A DNA stretch of 64,000 nt from Bradyrhizobium sp. AZCC 1721 (GCF_036924715.1 NZ_JAZHSB010000001.1:2099001-2163000), one strand, 5' to 3'; counted from the first letter of the stretch, positions 36,035 through 45,455 are shown. The notes: a model not told the origin generated them from the letters alone. Numbers and translations: made by a program.

Positions 36035-37312
36035 TCAATCGTTGAACTTGAAACCGGGTGAGGGCTCTCCCGCCGATCCCGGATCGGAAATCGAATCGCA
36101 ATTGGACTGGATCGGGCTTCCAGCCAGGGCGGCCTGAACGAATGCAAGTTCGTCGGAGTAGGCTGCATGGACCGTTCCGTTGTGGGTCACGCCGGCATAG
36201 GTCTTCCAAACCACATTGCTGTTGGCAGCGCAGAGTGCTGCAACCGCAGCATATTGGCGTTGCGGCGGGATCAGCTTGTCGGCCAGACCTGTAGCGAGAA
36301 AGACCGGCACCGGCATGCGAACCGGACTCATTTCTATGACAGCGCCTAGACGATCCGCGATCTCTGGATCTTTCAGGCTGTTCGCTATGGTCAGACTGTT
36401 GCTGCGAACGATTTGTCCAAGCTCTGCAGTACATCCCTCTCGGGCCGCCTGCAGCAACGGCTTCGCCATTTCAGTGACGAGGTCGTCCGGTTTTATGGTG
36501 TCGTCGCCGAGAGCACCTGCGACCATCATGAGAATGGTGTATTGCGGCGGAGATGAACGCGCCAAAGTCTGTTCGCTTGAAGCCTTCTTGGTCGCGTCGG
36601 GAAACCGGGAAACGATGCCGGTCGCGATCGATGCCTTGATATTGAGGTCGGGCGCATAGGAAGGCGCGAGACGTGTTGCGCCGAGCGAGGCGCCGGAGCC
36701 CTGCGACTGACCCGTAATGATGATGGCGTTGGCGATCTGCCCGTTCGAATGATCGAGCGCCGCTCTTGCGGCATCGAGCACAGAACGTCCTTCTGCTTCC
36801 CAATTGAGATAGGGATGCGGACCGGGGCCGCCGAGACCCTGGTAGTCGGTAGCGACGACAGCAAAGCCCTGTTCCAGCCAATTGTTGATGTACGCGCCGT
36901 CGCGGGGCCGATGCCTGCTCCAGGAGGGGGCGCATCTGTCGGAGACGCCGAGCGTGCCGTGCGCCCAGGCGACGAGCGGCCATCCACCTTGGGGCGCGGT
37001 CCGCTTCGGAAGATAGAGCGTGCCGCTGACCGGAATGATGCCGGACCGCCATCTTGCATCCGTCGAAGTGTAGAGGATTCTCCTGGCCGTCGCGGCCGCA
37101 ACGATCTCAGGCTGATCGGGTATCGGCTCTTCGCGCAGCATGAGACCCGGCTTCTCGGGCAAAGTGCCGGTCCAGCGGTAGAACGGCGACAAGTCCTGGT
37201 CACCAACGATAGGCCCCTGGGGAAGTGAGCCGGCTGTGGCGTACAACGCGCCCGGATGAGGCGAGGCGCAGACAGCTAGTGCCATGACGCCGATTCTTGC
37301 GAGTGCTTTCAT
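36035..37312 (-). CDS. Secreted lipase-family alpha/beta hydrolase
   Basis: A 425-residue hydrolase with a Sec-like signal (MKALARIGVMALAVCA). The nucleophile elbow is GQSQG with Ser203; AWAHGT near residue 116 is the oxyanion strand. Asp in LATGLADKLIPP and His in GVTHNGTVHA are plausible triad members. It resembles the secretory lipase (LIP) family. It probably releases an acid from an ester outside the cytoplasm, and the flanking Bug-type proteins could bind that acid. Confidence 0.85.
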   Translation of the reverse strand: MKALARIGVMALAVCASPHPGALYATAGSLPQGPIVGDQDLSPFYRWTGTLPEKPGLMLREEPIPDQPEIVAAATARRILYTSTDARWRSGIIPVSGTLYLPKRTAPQGGWPLVAWAHGTLGVSDRCAPSWSRHRPRDGAYINNWLEQGFAVVATDYQGLGGPGPHPYLNWEAEGRSVLDAARAALDHSNGQIANAIIITGQSQGSGASLGATRLAPSYAPDLNIKASIATGIVSRFPDATKKASSEQTLARSSPPQYTILMMVAGALGDDTIKPDDLVTEMAKPLLQAAREGCTAELGQIVRSNSLTIANSLKDPEIADRLGAVIEMSPVRMPVPVFLATGLADKLIPPQRQYAAVAALCAANSNVVWKTYAGVTHNGTVHAAYSDELAFVQAALAGSPIQSNCDSISDPGSAGEPSPGFKFND

Positions 37313-37411
37313 TGCCTGCTTTCTCCTTTTGGCGCAGCTCGTGAGGCTGCACTCCTTTTGTGCGCCGTCGCGTTGCTCGCTGCGGCGCCAAACACTGCTG
37401 TCGATTGGGAG

Positions 37412-38395
37412 CTACTCCACCTGTAGTCCGATCCGGCGGACGACATCTCCCCACTTGTCCGATTCCGTCTTGAGCAGCGCAGCGGCTTGAGCCGGGCTCG
37501 TCGGACGCGGGTCGAGGCCGACTTTGGTGAACTGGCCGACCGCGTCGGGCTCCTGCAGCACGGCATTGAGTGCGGCGTTGATCTTGGCGACGACGCCGTC
37601 CGGCATGGCTGCCGGGCCGTAGAGCGCGAACCACGTCTCGACCTGATAGTTGGGCAAGCCTGCCTCGGCCGAACTCGGCACGTCCGGCAGCAGCGGCGTA
37701 CGCTGCCGCGACGGGACGACGAGGGGCCGCAATTTTCCGTCGGCGATGTAGGGTGCCGAGTTGCTGACGGCGTCGACCATCACCTGCAGCCGTCCGCCGA
37801 GCACATCGGTCAGCGCCGGTCCGTTGCCGCTATAGGGAACGTGCAGCATCTCGAAGCCCGCCATGTTCTTCAACAGCTCGCCGGCGAGATGCAGAATGAC
37901 GCCCGTTGCCGAACCGTAGGCGAGCTTGGTCGGGTTCGCCTTGCCGTAGGCGATGAGTTCCTGCAGGTTGTTGACCGGGACGCCCGGATTGACCGAGACC
38001 ACCAGAGGTCCGGTGCCGATCAGCCCCAGCGAAGTGAACTCGTTGATCCCGTCGTAGGGCGCGAGCTTGCGCAGATGCGGGTTCACCGCATGGGTGGATA
38101 CGCCGCCGAGCAGCAGCGTGTAGCCGTCGGATGCTGACTTCGCGACGAATTGCGATCCAACAATCGCGCCCGCGCCCGGCCGGTTCTCGATGACGATCGG
38201 CTGCCCCAGCCGGTCGCGCATGCGCTCCGCGATGAAGCGCGCGACAACGTCGCTGCTCCCGCCGGCTGCATAGGGCACGATCAGCTTGATGATGCGGTTG
38301 GGGTAATCGCTCTGAGCGCGGGCCAGCCACGGGGTTGCGAGTGCGCCGAGCAGGCCAAGGCTAGCTCGCCGCGTCAGCCCTTTCGCCGTTGTCAT
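37412..38395 (-). CDS. Bug/TctC family periplasmic substrate-binding protein
   Basis: A 327-residue receptor with a twin-arginine-like signal (GLTRRASLGLLGALATPW, cleavage near ARAQ). YPNRIIKLIVPYAAGGSSDV and HVPYSGNGPALTDVLGG are the family landmarks. Its 5' end overlaps the HD-domain gene by 35 bases, so the two are co-transcribed with the lipase-like gene downstream. Confidence 0.9.
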   Translation of the reverse strand: MTTAKGLTRRASLGLLGALATPWLARAQSDYPNRIIKLIVPYAAGGSSDVVARFIAERMRDRLGQPIVIENRPGAGAIVGSQFVAKSASDGYTLLLGGVSTHAVNPHLRKLAPYDGINEFTSLGLIGTGPLVVSVNPGVPVNNLQELIAYGKANPTKLAYGSATGVILHLAGELLKNMAGFEMLHVPYSGNGPALTDVLGGRLQVMVDAVSNSAPYIADGKLRPLVVPSRQRTPLLPDVPSSAEAGLPNYQVETWFALYGPAAMPDGVVAKINAALNAVLQEPDAVGQFTKVGLDPRPTSPAQAAALLKTESDKWGDVVRRIGLQVE

Positions 38396-39083
38396 CCTGT
38401 CCCTCCCTGTTCTTCGCCGTTCGCAAGCCGCGCGGCGTTATTTTTCGGCTTTCGAGCATGCCCGCCGTTTCCGCCCTTAGCAGGCCGAAACCGCCCGCAA
38501 TCGACCACCACATGTGGTCGGCACGATGGACGATCACGCACTCGAGGCTGCGCTGCATCAGGTCGCCCTCGTAGGAATGGCCGAGCGCGATGTGCGCGAT
38601 CTCCTCGGGCAGCCCGACTGCGATGCAAACGTGGGCGCCGTAGACTGGATGGCGCAGCGCGGGCGAACCGGCCTGCGATTTGTCCGCTTCCCATCGCCTG
38701 CGGTTCGTGGGATCGAATTCCCAGGCCTTGCCGACATCGTGCAGCAACGCACCTGCCAGCACGATGTCGCGGTCGACCCTGGCTTCAGGGAATTCCTGCG
38801 CAAACTCGTCGGCGATCGCTATCGCGATCCGGGCCACGCTGCGCAGATGTACCGCCTGGCTGCCGCGCTTCAGCGCGAAGACGCCGGGCGTCGCCTCTCC
38901 CGGAATGGCGGTGACGCGCGGAAAATCCGTTTCCGCCAGCGCATAGGCCCAGGCTTCGATCGCCTTGCGGCGCAGTTCGTCGCTACGAATCTGCGCAAGT
39001 TCCGGGAGATCCTCGAGCACCGTTGCGCGCAGCGCGTCGGTGACGGGGCGGGGTCGGCGTCGGTCAAGGAAATACATGGGCAA
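38361..39083 (-). CDS. HD-domain metal-dependent phosphohydrolase-like protein
   Basis: A 240-residue protein with an HD domain. HLRSVARIA near residue 79, then AGALLHDVGKAWEF near 110 carry His and the His-Asp pair; RHPVYGAHVCIAVGLP and IVHRADHMWW add further metal-site residues. HD proteins hydrolyse phosphate esters, but this type also occurs within catabolic loci with unknown role. It starts divergently from the LysR gene at 39172 and overlaps the following Bug-type gene. Confidence 0.82.
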   Translation of the reverse strand: MPMYFLDRRRPRPVTDALRATVLEDLPELAQIRSDELRRKAIEAWAYALAETDFPRVTAIPGEATPGVFALKRGSQAVHLRSVARIAIAIADEFAQEFPEARVDRDIVLAGALLHDVGKAWEFDPTNRRRWEADKSQAGSPALRHPVYGAHVCIAVGLPEEIAHIALGHSYEGDLMQRSLECVIVHRADHMWWSIAGGFGLLRAETAGMLESRKITPRGLRTAKNREGQDDNGERADAAS

Positions 39084-39118
39084 CCATCATTCGTCTCACC
39101 CGGATGTTGCCGTCGCCC

Positions 39119-39131
39119 GAAACATAGTTTC
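39119..39131. promoter_or_regulatory. Palindrome in the HD/LysR divergent promoter
   Basis: GAAAC-ATA-GTTTC, a perfect inverted repeat, followed by CCAA-T-TTGG a few bases later, in the 88-base spacer between the divergent HD and LysR genes. Candidate LysR-family operator. Confidence 0.4.
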
Positions 39132-39171
39132 AAATGCCAATTTGGTCATAGTTCATGCTCTGGGGTTATAT

Positions 39172-40068
39172 ATGCCGATCAGCGTGCGGGAGATGGACGT
39201 GTTCCGATGCGTGATGCAGTCGGGCTCGGTGACGAACGCGGCCGCCGCCCTGAACATTTCCCAACCGGCGGTCAGCCGCATACTGCAGCAAGCGGAGGAA
39301 CGTCTCGGATTCAGGTTGTTCGAGCGCGAGAAGAAACGGCTGAAGCCGACGACCGAGGCGCAGACGCTTTTCGCGGAAGTCGTGAACGTGTTCGCAGCGA
39401 TCGAGCACACCCAGCGGCTGGCGGTCGAGCTTCGCGATGGCCAGGCGGGGCTCCTGACGGTCGCGACCGTGACCGGGTTCGGTCACACCATTGTGCCGCA
39501 AGCGGTCCAGCGCTTCCGCGCCGAGCGGCCGGACGTCTCTGTTATCATTCAAACACTGACGGGGCCGGAGGTCGTTACCCGTGTCGCCCAGGGGCGCGCC
39601 GATCTTGGCCTGACCGTCGGCCCGATCGGGCATCCGTCCCTCGACAGCACCATTCTCTGCACGACCGAACTCGGCTGCGTGCTGCCAGCCGGTCACCGGC
39701 TTGCGGCCAAGGCTGCCCTGAGCGCGCTCGATCTGGCCGACGAGCCGGTGATCTGTCCGGGCCCGCATCTGTCGATCGGAGCCGCGATTGTGATTGCCTT
39801 TGCCGAGGCCAATTTTCGCTTGCGCATCGCCATTGAGGCCTCGCAGTCGAATATCGCCTGCGAATTGGTGCGTGCCGGCGCCGGGATCGCGATCCTGGAC
39901 GGCCTCGGCTTGCTCAGTGCGCGAGCCCATGATCTCATCACGCGTCCATTCGCACCGAGCCTGCAAAGCGTCGCGCGCCTGCTGAAAGGCACAAAGCGGC
40001 CGGCTTCACGTCTGGTGGAGGAGTTTGCCAGCGTCGTTCAGAAGGTGACAGCCGAGAGCGGCTTGTAA
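39172..40068 (+). CDS. LysR family transcriptional regulator
   Basis: A 298-residue LysR protein: MDVFRCVMQSGSVTNAAAAL and ISQPAVSRILQQAEERLG form the DNA-binding domain, followed by a ligand-binding domain from about residue 90. ATG 39172 gives the family start; the frame open to 38965 lies over the HD gene. It probably regulates the divergent HD, Bug, lipase-like and MR/MLE unit. Confidence 0.91.
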   Translation: MPISVREMDVFRCVMQSGSVTNAAAALNISQPAVSRILQQAEERLGFRLFEREKKRLKPTTEAQTLFAEVVNVFAAIEHTQRLAVELRDGQAGLLTVATVTGFGHTIVPQAVQRFRAERPDVSVIIQTLTGPEVVTRVAQGRADLGLTVGPIGHPSLDSTILCTTELGCVLPAGHRLAAKAALSALDLADEPVICPGPHLSIGAAIVIAFAEANFRLRIAIEASQSNIACELVRAGAGIAILDGLGLLSARAHDLITRPFAPSLQSVARLLKGTKRPASRLVEEFASVVQKVTAESGL

Positions 40069-40190
40069 CGAAGCAGAGTCTCATCTGGTTGACGGAAGTG
40101 ATTGCATCGCTGGCCTCTGCTTGGCGTAGCACAGCAGCAGGCCGCAGCGCTCGATGATTTCGCACACAGATGAGGGAGAAATCGTCAATC

Positions 40191-40544
40191 ATGCAGCAAC
40201 AGACGCAAGCCCTCGTCGATGAGTGGGCTCACACATTCAACTCAGGCAAGGTCGCCGATCTGGCCCGCTTCTACACCCCGGACGCCCGGATCGTGCCGCC
40301 CGGACGATCGACCGTCGTCGGCGCGGAGGCGATCTGCGCGTTCTTCGCCGATATCCGTGCGCAAGGCTTTCGCGACTATGTCGTCGATCTTGGTGACGTG
40401 TTCGCGAAGGATGCCTCTCTGGTCGCGTCGGGCCGCTGGGCACTTCGGGGACTCGGCGGCGGCGGTCCCTACAAGGGCAACTGGCTGAACATATTCGCGC
40501 GCGAACGCACGGACTGGCTTATCGCCGTCCATATGTGGAACTGA
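40191..40544 (+). CDS. SnoaL/NTF2-like small protein
   Basis: A 117-residue protein of the NTF2-like fold (VDEWAHTFNSGKVADLARFY, then VPPGRSTVVGAEAICAFFADI), as in ketosteroid isomerase-like and DUF4440 proteins. Members bind or convert small hydrophobic molecules. The start at 40191 is preferred; ATG 40170 in the same frame is possible. It is solitary, 122 bases after the LysR gene. Confidence 0.72.
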   Translation: MQQQTQALVDEWAHTFNSGKVADLARFYTPDARIVPPGRSTVVGAEAICAFFADIRAQGFRDYVVDLGDVFAKDASLVASGRWALRGLGGGGPYKGNWLNIFARERTDWLIAVHMWN

Positions 40545-40604
40545 TTCAGCTCCGATTTGAGAAATGGGGCGAACCTGCACATCAGGAATGCGGGAGATGC
40601 CAAG

Positions 40605-41116
40605 ATGACTTTGGTACGGTGCGCGGATTGTGGCCGGGAGATCAGCGAACAGGCGACGGCCTGTCCCGAATGCGGCAGGCCTTTGCAGGAACGAAGTTCC
40701 GCGGCGAGCGGTGCGTGGGCAGGACGGCCGCCGTACTTCTATGAATACAAGTCACAGACAATTCTGCTCGGTCTGCCGCTCATCCACGTCATGCTCGGCC
40801 CGACGTGGCTTGTCGGCTTCAGGCCTGCCCGCGGCATCATTGCGGTGGGTATATCGCGGTCGGTTTCGCCGCATTTGGTGGGGTGGCGATGGGCTTGGTG
40901 GCGTTCGGCGGCATCAGCCTCGGCATCGTGTGCGTTGGTGGAATGGCGCTGGCGCTGGGCCTCGGGGCCGGCGGAATCGCCACGGGATATTGGGCCGTCG
41001 GCGGGATTGCAATCGGCGTCTACGCGCTCGGGGGCCTCGGGATTGGCGCTCACACCCTGCAGAACGATCCCAATTTGCTTCGCATCCTCGGCGCCCCGCC
41101 CAGTAGTTCTAGATGA
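40605..41116 (+). pseudogene. Zinc-ribbon/Gly-rich membrane protein gene with a frameshift
   Basis: Starts MTLVRCADCGREISEQATACPECGRPL, written here across two CxxC pairs, with YEYKSQT and a hydrophobic stretch after it. Near 40850 the frame shifts. The other frame continues with a Gly-Ala-Ile repeat (AFGGVAMGLVAFGG, then GGIAIGVYALGGLGIG) ending at 41116. In intact relatives ribbon and repeat are one chain. One lost base explains the shift; a sequencing error cannot be excluded. Confidence 0.75.
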
Positions 41117-41210
41117 CGCGCGATAGGGCGCCAATGTCTTTGCGATGCGGCCTAGCCGTTTTGCGTGATGAGCCGGCCTACTCTGCGATTGAAGGCTGAA
41201 GGGAGTTGGG

Positions 41211-42182
41211 TCATTGGGGCTCAATACCTGCTTGCTTGATGATGCGCGACCATTTGGCAGTTTCTGCCCGAAGGAAGGCATCGAGCGCCGCCGGCGTGGC
41301 CTGCTCCTGCTCGACCGGCGTCATGCTCAGCTCGGCGAAGCGGTTGACCAGCGGCGGATCCTTGAGCGCCTTTTGCAAGGCGGCGACCAGCGCATCCACG
41401 ATGGGCTTGGGCGTGTTGCGCGGCGCATACATTCCGTACCAGGTGGTAACGTCGAACGCCGGTACACCGGCCTCTGCCGAGGTCGGCACGTTCGGCAGGG
41501 TCGCCGCCCGTTTCTTGCTGGTAATCGCATAACCCGGAATGGTGCCGGCCTGGATATGGGGCGTCGGTCCGGTTGCAGGATCGCAATAGACGTCGATGTG
41601 ACCGGCGATGATGTCGTTGAGCGCCGGTCCGCCGCCCTTGTAGTAGATCGGGGTGAGCTTTGCATCGATCGCGTTCATGAACATCAGCCCGCAAAGATGC
41701 GAGGCGGAGCCGAGGCCCACATTGCCATAGGTGACTTTGTCGCCTTGGGCACGCACATAGGCAACAAGTTCCTTCAGGTCCTTTGCTGGAAAATTCGCTC
41801 GCGCCACCAGAAGCATCGGAACATCAGTGACGAGACCGATCGGCGCGAAATCGCCAATCGGATCGAACGGCAGCTTGGCATAGAGCGCCGGTGCGGTGGC
41901 CTGGCCGACATGCATCAGCAGCAGCGTGTATCCGTCCGGCGCTGCCTTGGCCACGCGATTGGTGCCGAGCGTGCCGCCGGCGCCCACGACGTTCTCGATG
42001 ACAATCGACTGCTTCAGCGTCGCGCTCATCGATGTTCCAAGCAGTCGCGCGATCACGTCGCCGGGTCCGCCGGCCGAGAACGGAACGACAAGGGTGATCG
42101 GCCGGTTCGGGTATTCCTGTGCGAAAGCCGGCGGCGCCTGCAACGACAACAGCAACAGCAACATCGTTTTGAAGAACTTCAT
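41211..42182 (-). CDS. Bug/TctC family periplasmic substrate-binding protein
   Basis: A 323-residue receptor with a Sec signal (MKFFKTMLLLLLSLQ, cleavage near AFAQ). YPNRPITLVVPFSAGGPGDV and the loop IYYKGGGPALNDIIAGH are typical. It follows a GntR regulator on the same strand by 51 bases. It is the fourth such orphan in 10 kb. Confidence 0.9.
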   Translation of the reverse strand: MKFFKTMLLLLLSLQAPPAFAQEYPNRPITLVVPFSAGGPGDVIARLLGTSMSATLKQSIVIENVVGAGGTLGTNRVAKAAPDGYTLLLMHVGQATAPALYAKLPFDPIGDFAPIGLVTDVPMLLVARANFPAKDLKELVAYVRAQGDKVTYGNVGLGSASHLCGLMFMNAIDAKLTPIYYKGGGPALNDIIAGHIDVYCDPATGPTPHIQAGTIPGYAITSKKRAATLPNVPTSAEAGVPAFDVTTWYGMYAPRNTPKPIVDALVAALQKALKDPPLVNRFAELSMTPVEQEQATPAALDAFLRAETAKWSRIIKQAGIEPQ

Positions 42183-42233
42183 TGCAATTTCCTATCTGCC
42201 GTCCGTCTGTCGAGAAGCCTTGGCCGGGACCGG

Positions 42234-42950
42234 CTATTCCTCCGCCACTGCTTTTTCCTTTGGAGCGGATGATTGCTCGATCATGCTGAGCGCGGCCACC
42301 GCTGCCGCCTTGACGTGGTCGACGCAACACTGCTCGGCGAGATCCGGATCGCCATTCTGGATCGCGCGCCAGATCGCGGTGACCTCGCGCAAGCTCTTGT
42401 TGATACGTTTCGGATGCGACATCGAAGTAATTCGCAGCAGCGTAATGCGGTCGTGCAGCGGTCTGAGCATTCGCTCGATGAAGGCGTTCTGGCAGCCGCC
42501 AATCATTGCCGCATAAAAATCCGTCTTGGCTTCCAGGGCGGCGGTCAAGTCGCCCTCGGCGAATGCCGCCTTCAGCCGCGCCAGCGCTTCCCCGATTCTG
42601 CGTACCACGTCCGGATCGCGGAGACGGGCGCATTCACGGCCGGCAAATCCTTCGAGCACGGCGCGCGCCGCGTATAACTGCTTTGCTTCCTCGAGACTGA
42701 TGGTGCTGACCACCGGACCGCGGTGAGGGACCGTCCTGACGAGACCATCCGCCTCCAACACCCGGAGCGCCTCGCGGATGGACGGCCGGCTCACGCCCAT
42801 CATTTCGCAAAGCTCCCGTTCGACCAGGCGCTGGCCCGGCTTCAGCCTTCCCGACATGATCGCTTCGCGCAGCTTTTGCGCGACCATCGAGCGAACGGTC
42901 GGAACGTCCTCGATTCGAAGCGTGAATTGCAATTCACCGCGTTTGTTCAT
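42234..42950 (-). CDS. GntR family (FCD-type) transcriptional regulator
   Basis: A 238-residue regulator with an N-terminal winged helix (GQRLVERELCEMMGVSRPSI, then REALRVLEADGLV) and an all-helical FCD ligand domain. FCD regulators usually sense carboxylic acids. It probably controls the Bug-type gene downstream and perhaps the SDR/transport unit upstream. A TACCGGTA palindrome lies just before its start. Confidence 0.92.
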   Translation of the reverse strand: MNKRGELQFTLRIEDVPTVRSMVAQKLREAIMSGRLKPGQRLVERELCEMMGVSRPSIREALRVLEADGLVRTVPHRGPVVSTISLEEAKQLYAARAVLEGFAGRECARLRDPDVVRRIGEALARLKAAFAEGDLTAALEAKTDFYAAMIGGCQNAFIERMLRPLHDRITLLRITSMSHPKRINKSLREVTAIWRAIQNGDPDLAEQCCVDHVKAAAVAALSMIEQSSAPKEKAVAEE

Positions 42951-42960
42951 CGTCTAGCGC

Positions 42961-42977
42961 CCTGGTACCGGTATTGG
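42961..42977. promoter_or_regulatory. Candidate GntR operator
   Basis: CCTGGTACCGGTATTGG contains the overlapping palindromes GGTACC and TACCGGTA, 11 bases before the GntR start. The TGGTA-type core fits FadR-subfamily sites. Confidence 0.4.
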
Positions 42978-43030
42978 TTCAATAGCGATTTACGGGCAGA
43001 ATCATCATCTCCGCAATCGGACGTTTGTGC

Positions 43031-43801
43031 TCATGCGGCGGCCCAGCCTCCATCGATCGGCAGGGTCGCGCCGGTGATGTCCTGTCCAGCCGGGCTGGAG
43101 AGGAAAACAACCATCGCTCCGACGCTTTCCATGCCGACGAACCGTCCGCTCGGCTGGCGCGCCGCCAGATAGTCCCGCGTCGTCTCGTCAACGGCCCGGC
43201 CTTCATCGGCTGCAATAGATGCAATCTTTCGTTGGATCGCCGGCGTTGGCAGGGTGCCTGGGCTGATCGCGTTGCAGGTGATTCCGCTCGTTGCCGTCTC
43301 GATCGCGACGGCCCGGGTCATGCCGAGGATGGCGGTCTTGGTCGTCACGTAGTCGATGCGATCGGCAACGGCGCGGGTCGAGTAGATCGAGGCCATGTTT
43401 ATGATGCGGCCCCAATTGCGTGCCTTCATCGCAGGTAATGCCAGACGGATCAGGTGAAACGGCGCCGACAGATTGACGGCCAGCGCTTCGTCCCATCGCT
43501 CCGGCGCGAAATTCTCGACCAGTGCGAAATGCCGGACCACGGCGTTGTTCACCAGGATGTCGATCGCGCCCAGGCCGAGCAAATCGGCCATCATGGCTTC
43601 GATGGATGCGCGCTGCGACAGGTCCGCGGCAACGCTCGTCACCTCGACATCAAGGCGAGACCGCAGCTGGTCTGCGGTCGCTTTCGGTTCGACCAGATCA
43701 TGAAGGATGATGTTGGCGCCCGCACTGGCAAGGCTTTCCGCCACGGCAAGTCCCAGTCCTGCCGTCGCGCCGGTCACGAGTGCCCGCTTTCCCTTCAGCA
43801 T
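43031..43801 (-). CDS. SDR family oxidoreductase (3-hydroxybutyrate dehydrogenase-like)
   Basis: A 256-residue classical SDR. The cofactor motif VTGATAGLGLAVAESL, NNAV at the NNAG place, Ser in NMASIYS and the YVTTK catalytic pair are intact. The C-terminal IDGGWAAA is typical. It is the last gene after the decarboxylase-like gene (17-base gap) in the Liv transporter unit. It likely oxidises a hydroxyacid or hydroxyacyl intermediate. Confidence 0.9.
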   Translation of the reverse strand: MLKGKRALVTGATAGLGLAVAESLASAGANIILHDLVEPKATADQLRSRLDVEVTSVAADLSQRASIEAMMADLLGLGAIDILVNNAVVRHFALVENFAPERWDEALAVNLSAPFHLIRLALPAMKARNWGRIINMASIYSTRAVADRIDYVTTKTAILGMTRAVAIETATSGITCNAISPGTLPTPAIQRKIASIAADEGRAVDETTRDYLAARQPSGRFVGMESVGAMVVFLSSPAGQDITGATLPIDGGWAAA

Positions 43802-43818
43802 CGCGGTTGCGGCTCCGG

Positions 43819-44202
43819 TCACTTCTTCTGATCCAGCTCGGCGAAGACTTCCCGCGCATTGCGAAAGGCATCGACGCCAGCGGGCACGCCGCAATAGATT
43901 GCGACCTGCATGAACACTTCGCGTATTTCCTTGCGGGTGGCGCCGTTGGTCAGCGCGCCCCGAACGTGAGTCTTGAGCTCGTGCGGGCGATTGAGCGCGC
44001 ACAGCATTGCGAGGTTGAGGAAACTGCGGGTCTTGTGCGAAAGGCCGTCACGGCCCCACACATAACCCCAGCAGTATTCCGTCGTGAGGTCCTGCATCGG
44101 ACGATTGAAGTCATCGGTCGTCGCAATGGCTTTGTCGACGAATTCATCACCGAGAACGCTTTTGCGAATTTTGAGTCCGCGGTCGTAGGTTGCTTTGTCC
44201 AT
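43819..44202 (-). CDS. Carboxymuconolactone decarboxylase family protein (PcaC-like)
   Basis: A 127-residue PcaC-like protein: YCWGYVWGRDGLSHKTRSFL, then CALNRPHELKTHVRGALTNG and YCGVPAGVDAFR. Authentic PcaC decarboxylates 4-carboxymuconolactone; other members are peroxidase-like or of unknown activity. A paralog lies at 54202. ATG 44202 is preferred over an upstream in-frame extension. It is 32 bases downstream of the second binding-protein gene. Confidence 0.88.
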   Translation of the reverse strand: MDKATYDRGLKIRKSVLGDEFVDKAIATTDDFNRPMQDLTTEYCWGYVWGRDGLSHKTRSFLNLAMLCALNRPHELKTHVRGALTNGATRKEIREVFMQVAIYCGVPAGVDAFRNAREVFAELDQKK

Positions 44203-44234
44203 GACGATTTCCAGATCATTGCGATTTGGGTGGG

Positions 44235-45455
44235 CTAATTCTTGGGCCAGAACGGCTGGGCCAAGGCAAGTTGCGGCGGAAAGACGGTGACGGGTACGCC
44301 GGATTGCCACTGCACGATGGTCATGCCGGCGCCGACACGGCGACCCTTTTCGTCGAACTTGATCTCGCCGAGCGGATAATATTTCGAGGGGCCGCCGTCC
44401 ATGGAGCGTAACGCGTCGGCGACCGCGACCCGGTCGGCCTTGCCGGCTTTCTCGAGCGCGTCTTTGATGATCCACATGTCGCCATAGGTGGAGATCGCGT
44501 TCTGCGTCATCCACGGTTCCTTGTAGCGGGATTTGAGCTCGGCGATCAACGCCTCGTGCCCCTTGGCGCCCCAGCTCGCGACGCAGGTGAGCACGCCCTG
44601 CAGCAGTTCCGGGCTGACAGTCTGCAGCATGTCAGGCTCGGCGATGGCGATGCCGAACGAAATGGTCGGGATCTTGCCTTGTCCCAGGCCAAACTCGTTC
44701 ATCTTCTCGAGCAGCAGTTTTGCGTCGGAAATCACGGTCGGCAGGAAGAAGAGCAGGTCGGGCCTTGCCGCTCGGACCTTTTGAACCAGCGAGGTGGCGT
44801 CGGCGAGCGGCGGGGTGAAGGTTTCGTCGACGATCAGTTGCAGCCCGTTTTCGGCGAGCAGGCCTTCCCGCATCGACTTCGCCGAGGCGACCGATGCGCC
44901 GGTGTTGTCGGTGACGATCGCAACCGTCTTGGGCTTCTTGCCAGAAGCGGCCTCCGCAAGCTTCACGATTTGCGGCAGGGCCTGCTTGGCCTGGGAGCCG
45001 GCGGTCGCGGACGTCTGGAAGACGTATTTGAAGCCGCGATCGGTGATCAGGTCGGAGTAGGAGAGGGTGAGGACCGGTAGATTGGCGCGCTCCGTCACTT
45101 CGGTGACCGCGAGCGTAAACGAGCTCAGGTAAGCGCCGCTCGCCGCCACCAGATCTGGCTCCTGCGCGACCATGCGCTGCGCCGCATTCTTCGCCTTTTC
45201 CGTGGTGTCGCCGGAATCGAGAACGACTAGCTTGAGCCTGGCGCCGCCGAGCGACTTCACGCCGCCCTGCGCATTGATGTGGTCCACGGCCATCTCGGCC
45301 CCATGGCGCATCACGAGTCCCGGCCGTGCATAGAGACCGGAGACCGGCACCAGCAATCCAACTTTCACTTCAGATGGTGCTTGCGCCCACGCACGGGGTG
45401 CCATTAGTCCGATCGAGGCGCCGGCAAGCAGCGTTCGTCGCGTAATCTTGCTCAT
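44235..45455 (-). CDS. ABC transporter substrate-binding protein, tandem copy B
   Basis: A 406-residue periplasmic binding protein with a twin-arginine-type signal (ITRRTLLAGASIGLMA). The mature part starts SEVKVGLLVPVSGLYARPG. It is strikingly similar to the protein encoded just upstream (45496-46755) along the whole length, for example QGGVKSLGGARLKLVVLD against QGGIKSLGGAKLKLVVID. A tandem duplication is evident. It probably binds a carboxylate for the Liv-type system. Confidence 0.92.
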   Translation of the reverse strand: MSKITRRTLLAGASIGLMAPRAWAQAPSEVKVGLLVPVSGLYARPGLVMRHGAEMAVDHINAQGGVKSLGGARLKLVVLDSGDTTEKAKNAAQRMVAQEPDLVAASGAYLSSFTLAVTEVTERANLPVLTLSYSDLITDRGFKYVFQTSATAGSQAKQALPQIVKLAEAASGKKPKTVAIVTDNTGASVASAKSMREGLLAENGLQLIVDETFTPPLADATSLVQKVRAARPDLLFFLPTVISDAKLLLEKMNEFGLGQGKIPTISFGIAIAEPDMLQTVSPELLQGVLTCVASWGAKGHEALIAELKSRYKEPWMTQNAISTYGDMWIIKDALEKAGKADRVAVADALRSMDGGPSKYYPLGEIKFDEKGRRVGAGMTIVQWQSGVPVTVFPPQLALAQPFWPKN

